DNA of 43,702 bases, taken from contig NZ_AJTQ01000167.1 of NCBI RefSeq assembly GCF_000262345.1, positions 1 through 43,702 of the forward strand, read 5' to 3'. This DNA comes from Streptomyces xiaopingdaonensis. Lineage in GTDB: Bacteria; Actinomycetota; Actinomycetes; Streptomycetales; Streptomycetaceae. A model generated the notes under the pieces. The model was not told where the DNA came from, did not search any database, and was given only the letters and a program-made list of their open reading frames with translations. Positions 36,297 through 43,621 of this stretch are shown one piece after another (positions within the stretch are counted from its first letter, which is position 1; each line of letters opens with the position of its first letter). The position numbers and the translations under genes were made by a program.

Positions 36297-37109
36297 ATGA
36301 AGAAGCCGAGAACGCCGAAGCAGAGCAGCACGCGTCGCGCCGGTTGGCACCGGAGGGTTCCCGCCGTCGTCGCAGGGGCCTTCGCGCTGGTGCTGGCCGT
36401 CCCGGGGACGGCGCTCGCCGACCCGCCCGAAGCACTGCCGCAGAACGCGACCGACCTGGAACTCAGCTTCCAACCCGCCTACGACTACGACAAGGACGGC
36501 TGCTACGCCACCCCCGCGATCAGCCCAGACGGCACCATCGCGCCGGGGCTGAAGCTCGGCGGCGACATGAACGGCAACTGCCGCGACGAGTCGGACCTGG
36601 AGAACACCAACGTCTACTCCCGCACCAAGTGCAACAACGACTGGTGCGCCGTCGTCTACGCCTCCTATTTCGAGAAGGACCAGGCCGCACACGGCGGCGG
36701 CAGCGCGGGCCACCGGCACGACTGGGAGCACGTCGTGGTGTGGGTGCCCGAGGGCGGCGACGCCGCGGAGTACGTCTCCACCTCGGCCCACGGCGGGTTC
36801 ACCGTCCACGGGCGCGACGACCTTCCCTTCGAGGACGCCCACCCGAAGGTCGTCTACCACAAGGACGGCGTGAGCACCCACTGCTTCCGCGCCGCCAAGA
36901 ACGACGGCGGCGACGAACCCCCGGAGAACCACAAGGGCGCCTGGCAGTACCCCGCACTCGTCGGCTGGGACGGCTATCCCGAGGGCCTCCGCGACACCCT
37001 CACCGCAGCCGACTTCGGCTCGGCCACCCTCGGCATCAAGGACTCCACCTTCGACGACCACCTGGCAGCGGCCAAGCCGGAGGGGATTCCCTTCGACCCG
37101 CACGCCTAG
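36297..37109 (+). CDS. Secreted NPP1/NLP family protein (necrosis-inducing-like)
   Basis: A 270-residue secreted protein. The basic N-terminus and hydrophobic A-G-A-F-A-L-V-L-A-V-P-G-T-A-L-A-D form a signal peptide. The mature part has the NLP hallmark heptapeptide G-H-R-H-D-W-E at about 139-145, which holds the metal ion in NLP cytolysins. Two cysteine pairs (C-Y-A-T, G-N-C, C-N-N-D-W-C) follow the N-terminus. NLPs of oomycetes, fungi and some Streptomyces bind plant sphingolipids and disrupt eudicot membranes; cytolytic activity here is inferred. ATG 36297 follows TTGGAG by 7 bases. Its stop codon overlaps that of the convergent ATPase-like gene by 4 bases. Confidence 0.88.
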   Translation: MKKPRTPKQSSTRRAGWHRRVPAVVAGAFALVLAVPGTALADPPEALPQNATDLELSFQPAYDYDKDGCYATPAISPDGTIAPGLKLGGDMNGNCRDESDLENTNVYSRTKCNNDWCAVVYASYFEKDQAAHGGGSAGHRHDWEHVVVWVPEGGDAAEYVSTSAHGGFTVHGRDDLPFEDAHPKVVYHKDGVSTHCFRAAKNDGGDEPPENHKGAWQYPALVGWDGYPEGLRDTLTAADFGSATLGIKDSTFDDHLAAAKPEGIPFDPHA

Positions 37110-37645
37110 CGGACCGACGTACCCACGGCACCGCGCCCCGCGCCGCTCCCGTACGCGCACGCGCCGGCGTACCCGAGCACCGCCCAACTGCGCGTCCCCG
37201 CGCGCGGGCCGGGGGACGCCTCGTGGCCCCACTCCCCCGCGCAGGAGTCGACGACGCGGGCGAGGAGAGCGAGCGCGTCCTCCCGGCGGGCCTCGCAGCG
37301 GGCGCCCAGGCGCGGGTTGCGGTGCGGGAGGTGGCCGTCGTGCACGACCGTCCACACCTCGTCGTCCTGCCAGGAGAGCGAGAGCCGCAGTTCGGCCCCG
37401 CCCCCGAACCGGCAGGCCGCGGCGAGGAGTTCGCCTGTGACCTGGAGGACGGCGTCCCGCGCCGCTTCGAGGCCGTGCGAGCGCAGCAGCACGGAGACGA
37501 CGGAACGGGCGAGCGCGGGGGCCGCCAACGAGCAGGGCAGCAGCAGCTCGTAGGCGAAGGTGTCGACGCCGGGCAGCGAGGGGTCCACCGTCGACGGACA
37601 CAGGGACTGCGGAGGCGAACAGAGCAATGACGTGGCCAGGGACAT
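37106..37645 (-). CDS. ATP-binding regulator-like protein (anti-sigma-type fold)
   Basis: A 179-residue protein. Its middle resembles the HATPase_c fold of small Streptomyces regulators: helix A-L-A-R-S-V-V-S-V-L-L-R-S-H-G-L, then A-A-R-D-A-V-L-Q-V-T-G-E-L-L-A-A-A in the N-box position, followed by beta strands E-L-R-L-S-L-S-W. The usual N-box asparagine and glycine boxes are not obvious, so it may not bind ATP. Similar proteins flank XRE/DUF397 pairs in Streptomyces (the abaA/whiJ type of cluster), exactly as here. ATG 37645 follows GAGGGAG; the open frame to 37954 is not supported. Confidence 0.7.
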   Translation of the reverse strand: MSLATSLLCSPPQSLCPSTVDPSLPGVDTFAYELLLPCSLAAPALARSVVSVLLRSHGLEAARDAVLQVTGELLAAACRFGGGAELRLSLSWQDDEVWTVVHDGHLPHRNPRLGARCEARREDALALLARVVDSCAGEWGHEASPGPRAGTRSWAVLGYAGACAYGSGAGRGAVGTSVR

Positions 37646-37846
37646 GCGGACTCCCTCTGGTGAGCCGGCGATCCGGGACGGGCCATCGCGCCCCGCCCCG
37701 CTGAACGCACCTGTACGCGACGGCCGGTGGCCTGTCTCCCCGGCGCGGGCCCACTCCCTCCAGGGCAGAGGCGTGCGGGCAGGCTCGCGCGATGCGCTTC
37801 CGACTCGGTTGTGTAGTCGGTGCGTTACCAACTGTAGCGGAAATCC

Positions 37847-37860
37847 TAGTACGTGTACTA
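37847..37860. promoter_or_regulatory. Palindrome in the XRE/ATPase divergent promoter region
   Basis: TAGTAC-GT-GTACTA has perfect 6-base arms around a 2-base centre, 73 bases before the XRE start. TTGTGT (37809-37814) and TGTAGC (37833-37838), 18 bases apart, form a candidate plus-strand promoter just upstream of it. The XRE protein is the obvious candidate to bind the palindrome. Confidence 0.45.
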
Positions 37861-37932
37861 CCGAGTCAGCCGATGGACTCTCGGCACGCAGTAGCGGCAC
37901 AATCACTCTGGGACAACCACACGGGAGAGACC

Positions 37933-38784
37933 ATGGCTCCGAGGAGCAGACCATCGCAGAGGCAACGACGCCTCGGCCTTGAGATGCGGCGGCTGCGGGA
38001 AGCCGCCGGGATGACCACCGAAGCCGCCGCGAAGCTGCTCGATGTACCTCGCACCAACATCCCGAACATGGAGTCGGGCAGGTCCGGCGTCAGCTCGGCA
38101 AGAGTACGTGCACTCGCCTTCAACTACGGGTGTACTGACACCGGGTTGGTGTCTGCGCTCTCCGACATGGCCGTATCCGGCAAAGCAGGCTGGTGGGACC
38201 AGTACCACGGCCACCTGCCAACGGGGTTTCTCGACGTGGCCGAACTCGAACACCACGCTGAGAGCATTCGTTTCGGACTGACCGTGCATCTGCCTGGGCT
38301 TCTCCAAACGGAAGCCCACGCCCGTGTGGTATTCGGCCTGGCTTTGCCTCAATTCGACTCCGTCGACGTGGAGGCACGGGTCCAACACCGGCTGGACAGA
38401 CAGACCGCTTGGTTTCGACGTGGCACACAGTCCCTTGAGGTCGTGCTCCACGAGGCAGCAGTCCGCATGCAGTTCGGCGGACGGAGCACCGCCAAAGAAC
38501 AGCTTCGACGTCTACTGGAAGTCTCAGAGGACGACCGAGCCGCGATCTACGTCATCCCCTTCCATGCGGGGGCATTCAGAGGAGCCGGTCAGTCCGTCAC
38601 CTACTTCGAGGAGTCGCCGCACCAGCTGGATACGGTCGCCCTCGACACTTCGCTACGTGCCGAGTTCCTGTCCGAGCCGACTCAACTGGCGGCCTACCGG
38701 GCTCAACTGGATTCGATGAAAGCCAGTTCTCTGGGACGTCGCAGCTCCCAGGAGTTCATCGCCGGTATCGAACGCGACATGTGA
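37933..38784 (+). CDS. XRE-family regulator with DUF5753 domain (WhiJ-like)
   Basis: A 283-residue protein. The N-terminal helix-turn-helix (about 15-70) has L-R-E-A-A-G-M-T-T-E-A-A-A-K-L-L and N-I-P-N-M-E-S-G-R-S-G. The rest is the DUF5753 (Scr1-type) effector domain beginning W-W-D-Q-Y with L-P-G-L-L-Q-T-E-A-H-A-R. Such proteins pair with a small DUF397 protein that relieves repression, as in whiJ-type developmental loci. ATG 37933 follows GGAGAG. The DUF397 gene starts 10 bases after its stop. Confidence 0.93.
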   Translation: MAPRSRPSQRQRRLGLEMRRLREAAGMTTEAAAKLLDVPRTNIPNMESGRSGVSSARVRALAFNYGCTDTGLVSALSDMAVSGKAGWWDQYHGHLPTGFLDVAELEHHAESIRFGLTVHLPGLLQTEAHARVVFGLALPQFDSVDVEARVQHRLDRQTAWFRRGTQSLEVVLHEAAVRMQFGGRSTAKEQLRRLLEVSEDDRAAIYVIPFHAGAFRGAGQSVTYFEESPHQLDTVALDTSLRAEFLSEPTQLAAYRAQLDSMKASSLGRRSSQEFIAGIERDM

Positions 38785-38794
38785 GGAACGAGCC

Positions 38795-38986
38795 ATGGAC
38801 AACATCGCCTGGGAAGACCCCTACTGCGGCGCGGGCGTCAACTGCTTCCGCCTCGGCACCGACGAGGACGGCAACGCTTACATCGCCGTAGCCGGAGAAG
38901 AACAGAATGCCCTCTCCGACACCCGCGAAGCCCTCCGCAGCCTCATCCTGGAGATCAAAGCCGGCAAGGCGGACCACCTGCTGTGA
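38795..38986 (+). CDS. DUF397 protein
   Basis: A 63-residue protein with the DUF397 pattern: C-F-R-L-G-T-D-E-D-G-N-A-Y-I-A-V near the middle and A-L-R-S-L-I-L-E-I-K-A-G-K at the end. It is the cognate partner of the preceding XRE gene, probably acting as an antagonist of its DNA binding. A GAGGAACGAGCC stretch serves as ribosome-binding region. Confidence 0.92.
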   Translation: MDNIAWEDPYCGAGVNCFRLGTDEDGNAYIAVAGEEQNALSDTREALRSLILEIKAGKADHLL

Positions 38987-39019
38987 GAAGTCGCCGAGCC
39001 CAGGCGGCAGTTGGCGGAC

Positions 39020-39646
39020 TCACCCCAGCAGCCCGCTGAGCCCCCGCCACAGCGCCGTCGCCGTCGTGGGCGAGAGGAGGACGCCCTGCGCCGACTCCTC
39101 CAGTACCCACCATCCGTAGCCGCGCGCGCCCAGGACGTCCAGACGTGCGCCGAGCGCCGATCCGTCGCCCTCCTCGCTGGGGGCCGCTGCCTGCAAGCGC
39201 CACAGTCGCCAGGGGCCTTCACGCAGCGCCGTGCCCACGGGGTGTGCGGCGAGCGCCGATGAGACCTGCGGCGGCGGGACGGCGAGCGCGTCGATGTCGG
39301 CCTCGGGGACGGTGAGCGGCGGGGTGTCGACGTACGGTGCGGGGCCCAGGCCGACCGTTCGGGCGACGACGGCCGGGATCGACTCCGGTGTGACGGCGGC
39401 GAGTTCGGGGTCGTGCGTGGGGCGGGTGAGGATGACTGAGCAGAGTTCGGCCCCGAGGGCGAAGGCGGCGGCCCGGCGTCCGTCCGGTCCCGTCGCCTCC
39501 ACGACGACCTCGGCGAGCGGGTCGTCGAGGACGGTGAGAGCGGCGGTGGCCACCGGATCGTCGTCCGGAGGCGCGTTCCGCAGGGCTTCGAGACGGCCCT
39601 CGGTGAGGACGATGCCGTCGCGTGGGGTCCCGGCGTTGAGTCTCAC
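39020..39646 (-). CDS. Last gene of cassette 2 operon, EspG-like candidate
   Basis: A 208-residue soluble protein with alternating strands and helices and no signal peptide or membrane segment. The family was not recognised with certainty. Size, A-A-F-A-L-G-A-E-L-C-S-V-I-L strand pattern and a C-terminal Y-G-W-W-V-L-E-E-S region are compatible with ESX secretion-associated (EspG-type) chaperones, which bind WXG/PE-type substrates in the cytoplasm. Its GTG start overlaps the stop of the preceding gene by 4 bases, so both are translated together. Confidence 0.6.
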   Translation of the reverse strand: MRLNAGTPRDGIVLTEGRLEALRNAPPDDDPVATAALTVLDDPLAEVVVEATGPDGRRAAAFALGAELCSVILTRPTHDPELAAVTPESIPAVVARTVGLGPAPYVDTPPLTVPEADIDALAVPPPQVSSALAAHPVGTALREGPWRLWRLQAAAPSEEGDGSALGARLDVLGARGYGWWVLEESAQGVLLSPTTATALWRGLSGLLG

Positions 39647-40113
39647 TCCGCCTCCCCGAGGGAGCGCCAACTTGCGGCGACGGTGGCCAACTCGTCGGCC
39701 ATCGTGTCGTACAGGAGCGTCGGGACGGTCGCCGACAGGGTCACGTCGAGAGTGTCGAGGCCCGGACGCTGCCAGCGCCACGCCCACTGCTCCAGCGTCA
39801 GCGACCTGTGCGCGTCGACGTACACGGCGAGCTGGCGGAACCCTTCCTCGTCCACCTCCGCGTCGAGGAGTTGGAAATCATCGACGCTTTCGCCCAGGCC
39901 GTCGGCCGCCGCACGCTGCCAGGCGCCGAGGTCGCCGCTCTCGGCCGTGGTCGGCCCGACGGTCGCCACGACGTTGGGCCGGAACGCGGCGGCCTCCGGA
40001 GCGAGGAACGCCAACGCGACTCCAGGGCTCGGGTCGTGGACGGCCTCCCAGGAGTCGGGGGCGTCCAAGGTGAATCCCAGCGAGTGTTCAGCGCGCAACA
40101 CGAGTCCGTTCAC
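39643..40113 (-). CDS. DUF1795/LpqN-like small protein of cassette 2
   Basis: About 156 residues. The pattern L-G-F-T-L-D-A-P-D-S-W near the start, N-V-V-A-T-V-G, and the later V-T-L-S-A-T-V-P repeat the PsbP/DUF1795 fold found in mycobacterial LpqN proteins, but no lipobox or signal peptide is present. GTG 40113 overlaps the end of the upstream membrane gene by 26 bases; GTG 40101 and TTG 40098 are also possible. Possibly a substrate-binding or immunity accessory. Confidence 0.6.
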   Translation of the reverse strand: MNGLVLRAEHSLGFTLDAPDSWEAVHDPSPGVALAFLAPEAAAFRPNVVATVGPTTAESGDLGAWQRAAADGLGESVDDFQLLDAEVDEEGFRQLAVYVDAHRSLTLEQWAWRWQRPGLDTLDVTLSATVPTLLYDTMADELATVAASWRSLGEAE

Positions 40114-40891
40114 GGTTGAGGGTGTCCGCCGCTCGGCGGGCCTGTCCGAAGTTGACCTCGAAGAGATGGTCGCCGGCATCGGTCGTGACGACGAGCCGGG
40201 GGAACCAGGAGCGGTAGAGGAAACCGTGCCGGCGCACGCCGTCCACACCCGCACGGGCAGGTACACGCCGGACGTCGCGCAACTCCTCCCAGCGAGCTGC
40301 GAATTGGGCGCGGTCCGTCCACTCCGCACTCAGCGCACCATTCGGGGCGAACCACACACCACCCTCACCGGCCGCAAGCTGCCCCGCAACCGTCCCCCGA
40401 CGCGAGACCTTGTCCGGGCGCTCACGCGTCTCCGCGTCAACGACCATGCCCGCGCCCCAAGTCGACACCACGGCACCCAGCCACTCCGGAGCTGGACCCG
40501 CACTCCCAGCACTGGCACGCCGAGCCGCCGTCGCGAACTGACCAGTGAGCGCGTCCGAACGCTCCTGCTTACTCATCCGGATATACCAACGCGGGCCCCA
40601 CAGCCGGTGAATCGGCCACCACGCAATGGCAATGGTCGTCACCAGGAAGCCCCATACAAAGACGAGGAAACTGGCCATCATCAAGACCCCGCCAGGGATG
40701 AACAGCGCGTCGACATTCGCTAGCGCGCCTCCGAGGCAGAGGAGCCCCCCGGACGGCAACACGACGAGAACGCCGTACTCTCCCTGCACCTCGCGCGTCC
40801 ACCAACGTGCCCGACCGCTGCGGCCACGCCATGACCACGCTGTGAACGCTATGAGGCCGGCGCCCACCATGCCAATTACGAAGACGAACAC
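40088..40891 (-). CDS. Membrane protein of cassette 2, possible immunity protein
   Basis: A 267-residue protein with three hydrophobic segments in its first 110 residues (F-V-F-V-I-G-M-V-G-A-G-L-I-A-F near 2-16, G-V-L-V-V-L-P-S-G-G-L-L-C-L near 38-52, G-V-L-M-M-A-S-F-L-V-F-V-W-G near 70-90). A cytoplasmic or extracellular C-terminal domain of about 160 residues follows. No known family was recognised. GTG 40891 lies 6 bases after the stop of the glycine-zipper gene. A membrane protein encoded directly behind a candidate pore-former is the usual position of its immunity gene; this is inference. Confidence 0.6.
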   Translation of the reverse strand: MFVFVIGMVGAGLIAFTAWSWRGRSGRARWWTREVQGEYGVLVVLPSGGLLCLGGALANVDALFIPGGVLMMASFLVFVWGFLVTTIAIAWWPIHRLWGPRWYIRMSKQERSDALTGQFATAARRASAGSAGPAPEWLGAVVSTWGAGMVVDAETRERPDKVSRRGTVAGQLAAGEGGVWFAPNGALSAEWTDRAQFAARWEELRDVRRVPARAGVDGVRRHGFLYRSWFPRLVVTTDAGDHLFEVNFGQARRAADTLNRERTRVAR

Positions 40892-40897
40892 AGCCCC

Positions 40898-42115
40898 TCA
40901 ATCCCAAAACTTCAGCTTGTCGCCGACCTTACCCAGGCCGTCTCCGACACCACCAAAGAACTTTCCACCAGCATCGACGATGTGATCAGCTGCCTCGGAG
41001 CCCAGCCCAGAACCCACGATCCCGCCGACCGCGCCTCCGAGGAAGCCTCCAACCACAGTGCCGACGGGGCCGCCCACCGCCGTACCGATCGCGCCACCAA
41101 GCTTTGCCCCGCCCGCCGCACCGGCCCAACCGCCCACGCCTACAGCCCCGCCGCGCAAGGCAGCCCGGCTAACGCGTTCACTGGTGCCGTAGCCGCGCCC
41201 CGCATCATCCGTCCACTGCCCGTAGGCAGAGCTGACGCCCCCCACCACATTGCCGGCACGACCGGCCCATTTGCCCGTTGTCGCCCATTTGTTGTGCTGG
41301 ACCGCCCTGTTGGCCTTCGGGATGAAGTTCTTCGAGTCGAGGGCCTGCCGCGTGCGTCCAAGGACCGTCGGTGCGATCGGAGCGAACTGGCCGTTGACGC
41401 GCGGTGCGAAATGCCCGTGTTCGACATTGGTGAACCACGAAACCGTCGTACCCGCTGCCGTGTTGAGGTGCCCGTACCCCCACGACGCCAGTTGCAGCCC
41501 GTCGTCCTTTGGAGGAACGACCTGCCCCTTGGCGGATTCGGCGATCTCCTCAAGGAGATTGCGGTCCGCGCTCGATGTCGTCTTCGGAAAAGCGTGGCGG
41601 TCCTCGGCGAGCTCTGCCAGGCTGCTGCGGGCCGCCTCGTCGGCGCTGCCCGCTCCCGCGAGTATGCGGTCGATGTTCTGCTTGACCCGCGAGAGGACGA
41701 GCGGTGACGGAGTGTCCCCCTCGGAGAGATCCTCCACCGGTTCGACGGTGCCGTTGGGAAGCACGCGGATGTGCCTCTCCGCGGCGTCCTCCACCTGCCG
41801 GTCCAGTTGCTTCTTGAACGCCTCGAACGCGGTGTGCGCGTTCCTGAGCACATCGCGGACGCTCTCGGCGTGGTCGGCCATCGCGCGGATCTGCTCGGCG
41901 GTCCTGCGCGTGAACCTCTGCGTGACGGCCGCGTTTTCGCCCTTCCAATCGGCGTTGCGGCTGGTCCGCTCCAGGGTCGCCGCGGTGGTTCCCTCGCCGC
42001 CGTCGCCGATCTCCTGAAGATCGCTCTCCATCGACGTCCATGCGTCGGCGGCGCGCTTCAGCTTGCCGAGTTCGAGGTTGTCCAGAGTCTGGAAACGCAG
42101 CGGTTCGCCGGCCAT
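40898..42115 (-). CDS. WXG-headed putative T7SS effector with glycine-zipper C-terminus
   Basis: 405 residues. The first ~110 form a WXG100-like helical hairpin with A-D-W-K-G-E-N-A at its turn, paralogous to the product of 20736-22857. A linker and a segment of unknown fold (170-290) follow. Residues about 310-385 are a run of G-x3-G and A-G repeats (for example G-G-A-V-G-V-G-G-W-A-G-A-A-G-G-A and G-T-V-V-G-G-F-L-G-G-A-V-G-G-I-V-G). This glycine-zipper membrane-insertion pattern is seen in pore-forming and membrane-perturbing proteins. ATG 42115 lies 10 bases after the stop of the WXG100-like partner. Function is inferred from architecture. Confidence 0.75.
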   Translation of the reverse strand: MAGEPLRFQTLDNLELGKLKRAADAWTSMESDLQEIGDGGEGTTAATLERTSRNADWKGENAAVTQRFTRRTAEQIRAMADHAESVRDVLRNAHTAFEAFKKQLDRQVEDAAERHIRVLPNGTVEPVEDLSEGDTPSPLVLSRVKQNIDRILAGAGSADEAARSSLAELAEDRHAFPKTTSSADRNLLEEIAESAKGQVVPPKDDGLQLASWGYGHLNTAAGTTVSWFTNVEHGHFAPRVNGQFAPIAPTVLGRTRQALDSKNFIPKANRAVQHNKWATTGKWAGRAGNVVGGVSSAYGQWTDDAGRGYGTSERVSRAALRGGAVGVGGWAGAAGGAKLGGAIGTAVGGPVGTVVGGFLGGAVGGIVGSGLGSEAADHIVDAGGKFFGGVGDGLGKVGDKLKFWD

Positions 42116-42125
42116 CGGCTCCCCC

Positions 42126-42578
42126 TCAGTCGATGTGGTCGCGTATGCGTGACGGAGTCATGAGGTGCCCGCCCGCGTCCCGCATCGAGGTGCGGATCTT
42201 GTCCTCGTCCCGGTCGTGCAACTTGCCCGTGTAGTCGAGGTGGTTGGAGATGTGGGCGCAGGCCTCCTTGACGGTGCCGGTCTGCGTGTTCCAGGCGTCG
42301 TGCACGGCGAGGAGGGCCGCGCCCATGGCGAGGTCCTGGCCGGTGAGGTCGTTGGCCGCGGTGGACGTCTCCTCGCGGGCCTCGTCGGCCTTCTTCTGTA
42401 TCTGCCGGAAGAGGGAGGCCGCCTGGTTGCCGATCTTCCCCAACTCGTCGTCGCGGACGACGAGGTCGGGCGAATAGCTGCCGTACGAGCCGCCGCCGGC
42501 CTCGTTGAGCCGCATACCGGTGGAGTCCGCGCCCTCCTGGCGGCGCACGAGGCTCGTCCACTCTTCCTCGAACGTCAT
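42126..42578 (-). CDS. WXG100-like helical protein, cassette 2 partner
   Basis: 150 residues, beginning M-T-F-E-E-E-W, paralogue of 20261-20725. The region S-Y-S-P-D-L-V-V, G-N-Q-A-A-S-L-F-R-Q-I-Q and A-H-I-S-N-H-L-D is shared almost residue for residue. Mostly helical, no signal peptide. It is the first gene of a five-gene minus-strand operon. ATG 42578 follows AAGGGAG by 7 bases; the open frame to 42791 upstream is a shadow of the divergent promoter region. Confidence 0.78.
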   Translation of the reverse strand: MTFEEEWTSLVRRQEGADSTGMRLNEAGGGSYGSYSPDLVVRDDELGKIGNQAASLFRQIQKKADEAREETSTAANDLTGQDLAMGAALLAVHDAWNTQTGTVKEACAHISNHLDYTGKLHDRDEDKIRTSMRDAGGHLMTPSRIRDHID

Positions 42579-42814
42579 GTACTGCTCCCTTGTAGACGTC
42601 GCACACGGCGGGGCGGGCCCGGCACGAGTACGGGCGGCCCTCCCCTCGCGGTCGCGGCCCAACTTACCCAGCGTGCTCGCTCGTTGACAGGGCGGGGTGC
42701 AGGCCGAATCGGCGGGCGGTCCGCCCGTCGGCGTGCCCGGCGCCCGGGCGCCGGGCCGGGAACGGTGCGGTGCATGATGAAGGTGATTCACACCACCGAG
42801 TGGGAGGAGCGCAC

Positions 42815-43621
42815 GTGAGCGACAGCAGCGAGGAAGCCCGGACGGGCGCGGCGGGCACCGGAACCGTGGCGCACAACGCGCGCGTGTGGAACTACTGGCT
42901 CGGCGGCAAGGACTACTACGACGTCGACCGAGCCGTCGGGGACCACGTCACGGGCGTCTACCCCGCGATCGGCGAAGTCGCCCGCGCCGACCGGCGGTTC
43001 CTCGGGCACGTCGTCCGCTTCCTCACCGAGGAGGCAGGCGTGCGGCAGTTCCTCGACATCGGGACCGGGCTGCCAACCGCCGAGAACACCCACGAGGTCG
43101 CCCAGCGCCACGCGCCGGAGGCGCGCATCGTCTACGTCGACAACGATCCCACCGTCCTCACCCACGCCCGCGCACTCCTCACCAGCACGCCGGAGGGCGC
43201 GACGGCCTACGCGGACGCGGACGCGCACTGCCCGGACGCCATCCTGGAAGCCGCCTCCGAGACGCTCCGCTTCGACCGCCCCGTCGGCGTGATACTGCTC
43301 GGCGTCCTCAACTTCGTGCTCGACACCGACGAGGCGCGCGGCATCGTGCGGCGCCTCGTGTCGGCGGTGCCGTCGGGGAGTTACCTCGCCCTCTCGCACC
43401 CGACCCAGGAGTTGGGCGGCGAGGGCAACGCGGACGCCATGGCCTTCTGGAACGAGAACGCCGAGCCGCCCATCACGGCGCGCAGCCGCGCCGAGATCGA
43501 GAGCTTCACCGAGGGGCTCGAACTCCTCTCCCCCGGCATCGTCTCCTGCTCGGCCTGGCGCCCCGAGGGCGAACAGGGCGCGGAGGTGGCCCAGTTCGGC
43601 CTCGTCGCGCGCAAGCCCTGA
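42815..43621 (+). CDS. S-adenosyl methyltransferase, DUF574 family (copy B)
   Basis: 268 residues of the Methyltransf_19 family: R-V-W-N-Y-W-L-G-G-K-D-Y near 24, F-L-D-I-G-T-G-L-P-T near 80 and Y-V-D-N-D-P-T-V near 108. It is a diverged paralogue of the 27246-28118 product. GTG 42815 has GGGAGGAG 5 bases upstream. It is divergent from cassette 2 across 236 bases. TTGACA (42684-42689) lies in between, but a matching -10 at proper distance is weak. Its methyl acceptor is unknown, and a link to cassette 2 is possible only by position. Confidence 0.9.
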   Translation: MSDSSEEARTGAAGTGTVAHNARVWNYWLGGKDYYDVDRAVGDHVTGVYPAIGEVARADRRFLGHVVRFLTEEAGVRQFLDIGTGLPTAENTHEVAQRHAPEARIVYVDNDPTVLTHARALLTSTPEGATAYADADAHCPDAILEAASETLRFDRPVGVILLGVLNFVLDTDEARGIVRRLVSAVPSGSYLALSHPTQELGGEGNADAMAFWNENAEPPITARSRAEIESFTEGLELLSPGIVSCSAWRPEGEQGAEVAQFGLVARKP

